Assembly: GCA_016235445.1 (NCBI GenBank)
Contig: JACRLB010000003.1
Location: 1-64,000, forward strand
Direction of reading: 5' to 3'
DNA from: Chloroflexota bacterium
GTDB lineage: Bacteria > Chloroflexota > Anaerolineae > Anaerolineales > Villigracilaceae
Length of the DNA: 64,000 nucleotides
The notes under the pieces are model-generated. The model saw only the letters and a program-made list of their open reading frames with translations. It did not search any database and was not told the DNA's origin. The position numbers and the translations under genes are program-made. This document shows positions 59,315 to 64,000 of this stretch, piece by piece (position 1 is the stretch's first letter; each line of letters starts with the position of its first letter).

Positions 59315-59536
59315 ATGTGCCGAAGCATTAAGCCTTTGCGAAATATGGATCACCCTGCTACCGGGCAGGAAATTGAGGAAGCCGCATTGCAATACGTGCG
59401 AAAGGTCAGCGGGTATCGCAAGCCTTCCAAAGCGAATGAGGAGGCCTTTCAACGCGCCGTGGACGAGGTGGCCGAGTCTACGCGGAGGATGCTGGACACT
59501 TTGCACAACAAGCATTCAGATATATTGGCGGCGTAA
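59315..59536 (+). CDS. DUF2277 family protein
   Basis: A 73-residue protein with the family start MCRSIKPLRNMDHPATGQEIEEAALQYVRKVSGYRKPSKANEEAF. This matches DUF2277 nearly in full. Function unknown. GGAGG sits 6 bases before the ATG. The preceding spacer (59255-59314) is a string of GATTGGAGA units. It probably belongs to the radA transcript. Confidence 0.85.
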   Translation: MCRSIKPLRNMDHPATGQEIEEAALQYVRKVSGYRKPSKANEEAFQRAVDEVAESTRRMLDTLHNKHSDILAA

Positions 59537-59752
59537 ACCCATAGCCGCGAATTACGCGAATTTTCCGAATGTAGCGGATAACACAAAAAAATTCGCGTTA
59601 TCCGCCCAATTTGCGTAATTCGTGTTAAAGGGTTTGCTCTCTTGCTCAGAGTCTACACATGCGCCAGGGTTTTTGAGAATTCATTCTGAGCAACCTCCCC
59701 TGCCTTCTCCCGTATACCTCCTCAGACATAATCACCTGAGGAGGTATTTTTC
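59537..59752. repeat. Intergenic CGCGAATT filler
   Basis: About 59542-59630 carries CCGCGAATTACGCGAATTTT and ATTCGCGTTATCCGCCC, in the same class as the fillers at 15101 and 35727. A CACCTGAGGAGGTATTT stretch supplies the ribosome site of the next gene. No gene. Confidence 0.5.
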
Positions 59753-60601
59753 ATGTTACGTAAACTCATCATCTTTATCGCGGTTCTCGCGTTCGCCACA
59801 CTCGCCTGCGGATTTAACATCGACCTGCCCCAAAAAGCACAGCCCGGCCCCGAGGTTGTGGACGAGATCAACCTGCCCTACCCCGATGCCGAAGAAGTCA
59901 ACTTGAAACTCTCATTCGGCGCGGGCGAAATGGTTTTGTCTCCCGGCGAAGAGGCTCTTGTGGATGGCGCCGCCGCCTACAATTACGCAGAATTCAAACC
60001 CGAAATCGTGCAGGATGGCGGCGACGTTCAAATCAAAATGGGGGAAGTGGGTGTAAATTTCATCCCTTCCTTTGACGATCTCAAAAACAAGTGGAATTTC
60101 AAACTCGGCGCCCAGCCCATGAACCTGACCATCGAATCGGGCGCGTACGATGGGACCTTCGAGCTTGGCGGACTCTCCCTCACCAGCCTCACCATCAAAG
60201 ACGGCGCGGCGGATGTGCAACTGGCATTCTCCGAACCCAACCAAATCGAAATGTCCACCTTCACCTATTCCACCGGCGCATCCAATGTCAAAATGGATGG
60301 ACTCGCCAATGCCAATTTCAGCATCTTTGATTTCTCCGCAGGCGCAGGCGACTACACCCTCGACTTCTCCGGTGAACTGCAAAGAGACGCCTCCATCAAG
60401 ATCGAAAGCGGATTCAGCAACATCATCATCGTCATCCCCGAAGGGGCCGACGCAATCGTCACAGTGGAGAGCGGCGCATCGAACATCAACGCAGGCCCGG
60501 GGTGGAGTCAGAGCGGAAACGTCTACAAACAAAAAGGCGCAGGCCCCACCCTCACCTTTGTCATCGAATTGGGAGCAGGCAATCTCACGCTCACAAAATA
60601 A
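59753..60601 (+). CDS. Toast-rack-like lipoprotein
   Basis: A 282-residue lipoprotein (lipobox LAC in FATLACGFN) whose body is made of repeating beta strands of the toast-rack N/LiaF C-terminal kind: LKLSFGAGEMVLSPGEEALVDGAA, NLTIESGAYDGTFELGGLSLTSLTIKDGAADVQL, FSAGAGDYTLDFSGEL and VESGASNINAGPG. The pattern GxGxxxLxGS-like repeats support an extended beta-helix. Function unknown. GAGGAGG lies 10 bases before the ATG. Confidence 0.75.
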   Translation: MLRKLIIFIAVLAFATLACGFNIDLPQKAQPGPEVVDEINLPYPDAEEVNLKLSFGAGEMVLSPGEEALVDGAAAYNYAEFKPEIVQDGGDVQIKMGEVGVNFIPSFDDLKNKWNFKLGAQPMNLTIESGAYDGTFELGGLSLTSLTIKDGAADVQLAFSEPNQIEMSTFTYSTGASNVKMDGLANANFSIFDFSAGAGDYTLDFSGELQRDASIKIESGFSNIIIVIPEGADAIVTVESGASNINAGPGWSQSGNVYKQKGAGPTLTFVIELGAGNLTLTK

Positions 60602-60652
60602 TCCAATGCCGCAACATCACGGATTACGAACCCGTGACGCCTCCGTACAAGC

Positions 60653-60675
60653 AGGTCAAATTGCCAATTTGACCT
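60653..60675. repeat. AGGTCAAATTG palindrome, second copy
   Basis: AGGTCAAATTGCCAATTTGA at 60655 is the same palindrome as at 43811, extended by AAGCA/TGCTT. It sits in the 194-base gap before the Rrf2 gene, which otherwise shows no gene. Confidence 0.6.
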
Positions 60676-60795
60676 GCTTACAATTCAGAGTAAAAGGTCA
60701 TAATTTGACCATGACCTCTATCACTTGCCTTGAAACAGATTGCACAATAAAATCGTGTTTGTCGGTAAAGTTTACCTATTTTAAGTGAGGTTCGT

Positions 60796-61209
60796 ATGCA
60801 AATCACCCGTCAAGCAGATTATGCCGTTCGTGCCGTTTTACATCTTGCGCGTGGCGGCGACCAGCGCACAGCAACCAGTATGATTGCGGAGGAACAACGT
60901 ATTCCGCCTTCCTTCCTTGCCAAGATCGTTTCGCAATTATCCATTGCAGGGCTTCTGCATACCTCACGCGGCGCGCGCGGCGGCGTCACCCTTGCCCGCG
61001 CTCCGAAAGAGATCACACTGCTGGAAGTGATCGAAGCCATAGACGGCCCCATTCAACTCAATGAATGTGTCGGCGACCTGAGCGCCTGCGCATTCGATTC
61101 CGATTGCCCCCTGCGCCCCGTCTGGTGCGATGCGCAAGAGGACCTCGTGAAAAGGCTCAAAGGCACCAACTTTGCAGATATGATCGCAAACGGGCAATCC
61201 TCCGCCTGA
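60796..61209 (+). CDS. Rrf2-family transcriptional regulator (IscR-like)
   Basis: A 137-residue winged-helix regulator. Residues 1-70: MQITRQADYAVRAVLHLARG and RIPPSFLAKIVSQLSIAGLLHTSRGARGGVTLARAP, the Rrf2 recognition helices. The cysteine segment is NECVGDLSACAFDSDCPLRPVWCDAQ, with four Cys, fit for a 2Fe-2S cluster. Possible role: sensing Fe-S status or nitric oxide. No isc genes are near. AAGTGAGG precedes the ATG. A terminator follows. Confidence 0.88.
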   Translation: MQITRQADYAVRAVLHLARGGDQRTATSMIAEEQRIPPSFLAKIVSQLSIAGLLHTSRGARGGVTLARAPKEITLLEVIEAIDGPIQLNECVGDLSACAFDSDCPLRPVWCDAQEDLVKRLKGTNFADMIANGQSSA

Positions 61210-61226
61210 AATGCTTAAACCCAATC

Positions 61227-61261
61227 AAGCCTCTCGGCTATAATTGCCGGGAGGCTTTTTC
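61227..61261 (+). terminator. Intrinsic terminator
   Basis: The stem AAGCCTCTCGGC/GCCGGGAGGCTT is followed by TTTT, 17 bases after the Rrf2 stop. Confidence 0.85.
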
Positions 61262-61284
61262 ATTTCACACGAAGGATGGAAACC

Positions 61285-62127
61285 ATGAACACTCGACGAG
61301 CATTGCTTGCCGCTATGATTCTTTTGACGGCGATCCTGGCCTGCGCTGTGCCGGGACTTCCCGCCGCTTCGCAACCTACGCCGACAGTTGATACCCGGCT
61401 CGACACAATGGTGGCTGAGACAGTTTCCGCCGCCCTCGCACAGACTCAACAAGCCATCCCCACGCCGACTATCCCGCCGACGGCCACGCTGGAGCCAACC
61501 ATCACTCCCACCCCCGAAGCGGATACCTCCGGCAGTTCCCTCACCGAAATGGAGAATGGTTCCACCCTCTTCTCCGATTTCAACGCAGGCTATGAGGTCA
61601 ATGTGCCGGCAGGCTGGCTGGCTGTCCGCATCAACCAGCAGGAATATTTGGATGCCTGGCTGCTTGCTGAATTTTCAAACCCCGCCATGCAGAGATCGCT
61701 GAGCAGTATCGAGAACCTGAACCCAAATGAACTGCGCCTGTATGCCGTTGATTTACAAGCCGACCATGCCCGCACCGGCTTCATCACCAACATCAATTTC
61801 ATCTGGTACGAACAGGATGACATGTCTTTGGATGATGACACGGACCTGCTGGCAGTTTCCGCCGCCCTTCCAAACGCCCTGCCCGGCCTCGAGCTGTTAA
61901 CCACCGAACTCACCGCCACCGCCAATGGACTTCCCATCGGCGTCAACACATCCAAAACCCCCGTCACCACTTTGGATAATGTGAGCATCGTCATCTTCCA
62001 AAAACAAGTCTTCATAAAAGCGCGGGCTGGAACGCTGACCATCACCCTTTCGACCACCGAGGAATTAAAGGATACAATCCTGCCCGCCTTCGATGCAATG
62101 ATCGAATCCATAAAAGTCTCGGATTAG
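61285..62127 (+). CDS. Hypothetical lipoprotein with Pro/Thr linker
   Basis: A 280-residue protein with a lipoprotein signal ([15 protein letters not shown]). A linker [19 protein letters not shown] separates it from a globular part (about residues 95-280) with [22 protein letters not shown] and a long beta-rich tail ending ESIKVSD. This resembles the PsbP/MOG1-like fold, but I cannot name it. AAGGA lies nine bases before the ATG at 61285; an earlier ATG at 61276 has no site. Confidence 0.65.
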   Translation: MNTRRALLAAMILLTAILACAVPGLPAASQPTPTVDTRLDTMVAETVSAALAQTQQAIPTPTIPPTATLEPTITPTPEADTSGSSLTEMENGSTLFSDFNAGYEVNVPAGWLAVRINQQEYLDAWLLAEFSNPAMQRSLSSIENLNPNELRLYAVDLQADHARTGFITNINFIWYEQDDMSLDDDTDLLAVSAALPNALPGLELLTTELTATANGLPIGVNTSKTPVTTLDNVSIVIFQKQVFIKARAGTLTITLSTTEELKDTILPAFDAMIESIKVSD

Positions 62128-62161
62128 GAAACCGCAGAAAATAACCCAGGAGACACTCATC

Positions 62162-63823
62162 ATGTCATCACCCCGCATTATCCGCTCACCGCGCGGCACA
62201 CAACTCACCTGCAAGAACTGGCTCAGCGAAGCCGCCTATCGCATGATCCAGAATAACCTCGACCCCGAAGTGGCCGAGAAACCCGAAGACCTTGTCGTCT
62301 ACGGTGGACGGGGCAAAGCCGCCCGCAATTGGGAATCCTTCGACGCGATTCTGGAGTCGCTCAAGCATCTCGAAGCGGATGAAACCCTGCTCGTGCAATC
62401 AGGCAAGCCCGTTGTAATTTTCAAAAGCCACAAGGATGCCCCCAGGGTGTTGATCGCAAATTCAAACATCGTCCCGCATTGGGCCACCTGGGAAAAATTC
62501 GATGAGTTGGATAAAAAGGGACTCATCATGTACGGCCAGATGACCGCTGGCTCGTGGATCTACATCGGCACGCAGGGAATTTTACAGGGCACGTACGAAA
62601 CCTTCGGTGCGCTTGCCAAACTCAAAGGCTGGGGATCGCTCAAAGGGAAGTTCGTCCTCACGGCTGGGCTGGGCGGCATGGGCGGCGCACAGCCATTATC
62701 CATTACGATGAACGAAGGCGTGGGATTGATTGTGGAGGTAGACCCCGAACGCGCCGAACGCCGCCGCGCCATCGGCTATGTGGATGTGGTTGTGGATAAC
62801 CTCGAAGAAGCGATGACGCTCGTGGAAGAAAATGTCAAAAGCAAAACGCCGCGCTCCATCGGCCTCATCGGCAATGCGGCGGATGTGTACACCGAACTTG
62901 CCGCGCGCGGCATCATCCCTGATGTCGTCACCGACCAGACCTCGGCGCACGAAGCCTTGTTCTACGTGCCTTCGGGCCTGTCCATCACGGCGGCGAATCA
63001 ATTGCGAGTCAGTGACCCTGAAAAATATAAAAAAATGGCAATGGACTCCATGTCTACGCATGTGCGGGCCATGCTCGCATTCCAGCGCGCAGGCGCGGAA
63101 GTGTTCGATTACGGCAACAACCTGCGTCAACAAGCCTACAACAACGGCGTGAGCGACGCGTTTGAATTCCCCGGTTTCGTGCCAGCCTACATTCGTCCGT
63201 TGTTTTGCGAGGGCAAGGGGCCATTCCGCTGGGTGGCATTATCAGGCGACAAGGAAGATATTTACACAACCGATAAAGCCATCATGGAACTCTTCCCCGA
63301 AGATGAACATTTGCACCGCTGGTTGAAGATGGCGCGCGAGAAGGTCCCGTTTCAGGGATTGCCCTCGCGCATTTGCTGGCTTGGGTATGGCGAACGCGCA
63401 AAGGCGGGTTTGATGTTCAATGAACTCGTCGCCAGTGGAAAGGTGAAAGCTCCCATCGTGATTGGCCGCGATCATTTGGATTCTGGCTCCGTGGCTTCAC
63501 CCAACCGCGAGACCGAAGCGATGAAAGACGGCTCAGACGCCATCTCGGATTGGGCGATCCTCAATGCCATGATCAACGCTGTGGGCGGCGCGACGTGGGT
63601 TTCGTTCCATCACGGCGGCGGAGTGGGGATGGGATATTCACAGCACGCGGGGCAGGTCATCGTTGCCGATGGGACTCCCGAAGCCGCCGTCAGGTTGGAA
63701 AGAGTCCTTACAACAGATCCAGGCATGGGCGTAGTCCGACACGCTGATGCAGGGTATGAAATAGCCGTCGAGGCGGCGAAACGTCACGGGTTGAAAATGC
63801 CCATGCTGGAGAAATCATCCTGA
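62162..63823 (+). CDS. hutU: Urocanate hydratase
   Basis: Converts urocanate to 4-imidazolone-5-propanoate in histidine degradation, using tightly bound NAD. The 553-residue family length is normal. Characteristic stretches: [121 protein letters not shown] and [30 protein letters not shown] lies 9 bases before the ATG. No other hut gene is in the window. The next gene overlaps it at the stop. Confidence 0.95.
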   Translation: MSSPRIIRSPRGTQLTCKNWLSEAAYRMIQNNLDPEVAEKPEDLVVYGGRGKAARNWESFDAILESLKHLEADETLLVQSGKPVVIFKSHKDAPRVLIANSNIVPHWATWEKFDELDKKGLIMYGQMTAGSWIYIGTQGILQGTYETFGALAKLKGWGSLKGKFVLTAGLGGMGGAQPLSITMNEGVGLIVEVDPERAERRRAIGYVDVVVDNLEEAMTLVEENVKSKTPRSIGLIGNAADVYTELAARGIIPDVVTDQTSAHEALFYVPSGLSITAANQLRVSDPEKYKKMAMDSMSTHVRAMLAFQRAGAEVFDYGNNLRQQAYNNGVSDAFEFPGFVPAYIRPLFCEGKGPFRWVALSGDKEDIYTTDKAIMELFPEDEHLHRWLKMAREKVPFQGLPSRICWLGYGERAKAGLMFNELVASGKVKAPIVIGRDHLDSGSVASPNRETEAMKDGSDAISDWAILNAMINAVGGATWVSFHHGGGVGMGYSQHAGQVIVADGTPEAAVRLERVLTTDPGMGVVRHADAGYEIAVEAAKRHGLKMPMLEKSS

Positions 63824-64000
63824 AACGCTTTTTCATTTTTATGGCGTTTTTATTTGCGGCGGGATGCCAACCACTGCCCAATATTTGGGGCAGTTCCCTG
63901 CCGCCCGTTTCCACTGCAGAGGGGATTATTGTGCCGTGGACACAGCCCGTGACAGACACGGCAACGGTTGCGCCCACCCGTACCGCTGTGCCCACCTTCA
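63820..64000 (+). CDS. Lipoprotein, 5' part (cut by the window end)
   Basis: A frame opens with CTG at 63820, overlapping the hutU stop as CTGA, and reads [19 protein letters not shown], a lipoprotein signal with lipobox FAAGC, followed by Pro/Thr-rich residues ([14 protein letters not shown]). ATG at 63841 is an alternative start but would lose the positive charges. Only 60 codons are in the window. The coupling suggests cotranscription with hutU. No function can be given. Confidence 0.55.
   Translation, partial: MKRFFIFMAFLFAAGCQPLPNIWGSSLPPVSTAEGIIVPWTQPVTDTATVAPTRTAVPTF

Overview
The window looks like a chromosomal segment of an uncultured or anaerobic member of the Chloroflexota, most likely class Anaerolineae. 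This is an inference from gene content: Pro/Thr-rich linkers of the TPTPT type in many lipoproteins and surface proteins, a CSLREA/beta-helix protein fused to a sortase domain, the DUF3090/SCO1664 pair, an ACT-malic enzyme, and a large number of intergenic palindromic repeats. No rRNA, tRNA, CRISPR array, phage or intact IS transposase was seen. About 60 protein genes on both strands fill the window, with repeat-rich spacers between them.

Layout. 1-4000 (+): moaA, a HAD phosphatase and an ACT-domain malic enzyme. 4001-14319 (-): metabolic and housekeeping genes (YwbE, a membrane protein, a MOCOS-like PLP enzyme, a fumarylacetoacetase-family hydrolase, folK, a duplicated DinB/ClbS-like protein, a YbaK deacylase, endonuclease III, asparaginase, a degenerate metallo-beta-lactamase-fold protein) and a GAF-GAF-PAS histidine kinase. 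14368-16052: a HAD phosphatase and a Nudix hydrolase whose last codons lie in a MITE-like repeat. 16134-21406 (-): an asymmetric heterodimeric ABC exporter preceded by a regulator that appears to join a PD-(D/E)XK nuclease-like domain to a MarR domain. 21779-26656: a TIR-TM-SH3 receptor-like protein between two related repeats, a membrane protein, an aminotransferase with an Ile/Leu-rich leader peptide and terminator, and an EamA transporter.

26789-31499 (+): two tandem GEMM-I riboswitches (the first with A, the second with G at the ligand-specificity position) before a sortase, then a YprB-like nuclease and a STAS - ferric reductase - STAS group. 31683-35522 (+): a rhodanese, a YraQ-type permease with its TIGR03943 partner, and a beta-propeller protein. 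35928-39201 (+): a Fur/Zur-type regulator with a clear promoter and operator, followed by a metal ABC transporter (binding protein, ATPase, permease). 39317-45310 (+): an SRPBCC protein, two tandem M1-type peptidases, two riboflavin genes and an SDR. 45734-50116 (+): a small HTH protein and a large repeat protein with a C-terminal sortase domain, split by a frameshift inside its repeats.

50328-64000: a GPH sugar transporter, a lipoprotein, a methylmalonyl-CoA mutase large subunit, the DUF3090/SCO1664 pair, homoserine dehydrogenase, a putative antitoxin, DUF1304, radA, DUF2277, a toast-rack lipoprotein, an Rrf2 regulator, another lipoprotein, urocanate hydratase and the start of one more lipoprotein.

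Themes. Metal homeostasis (Fur family, ABC importer, YraQ/TIGR03943), surface and sortase biology, nucleotide second-messenger control, and intergenic DNA rich in palindromic elements, one of them a 113-bp MITE with a 10-bp target duplication.
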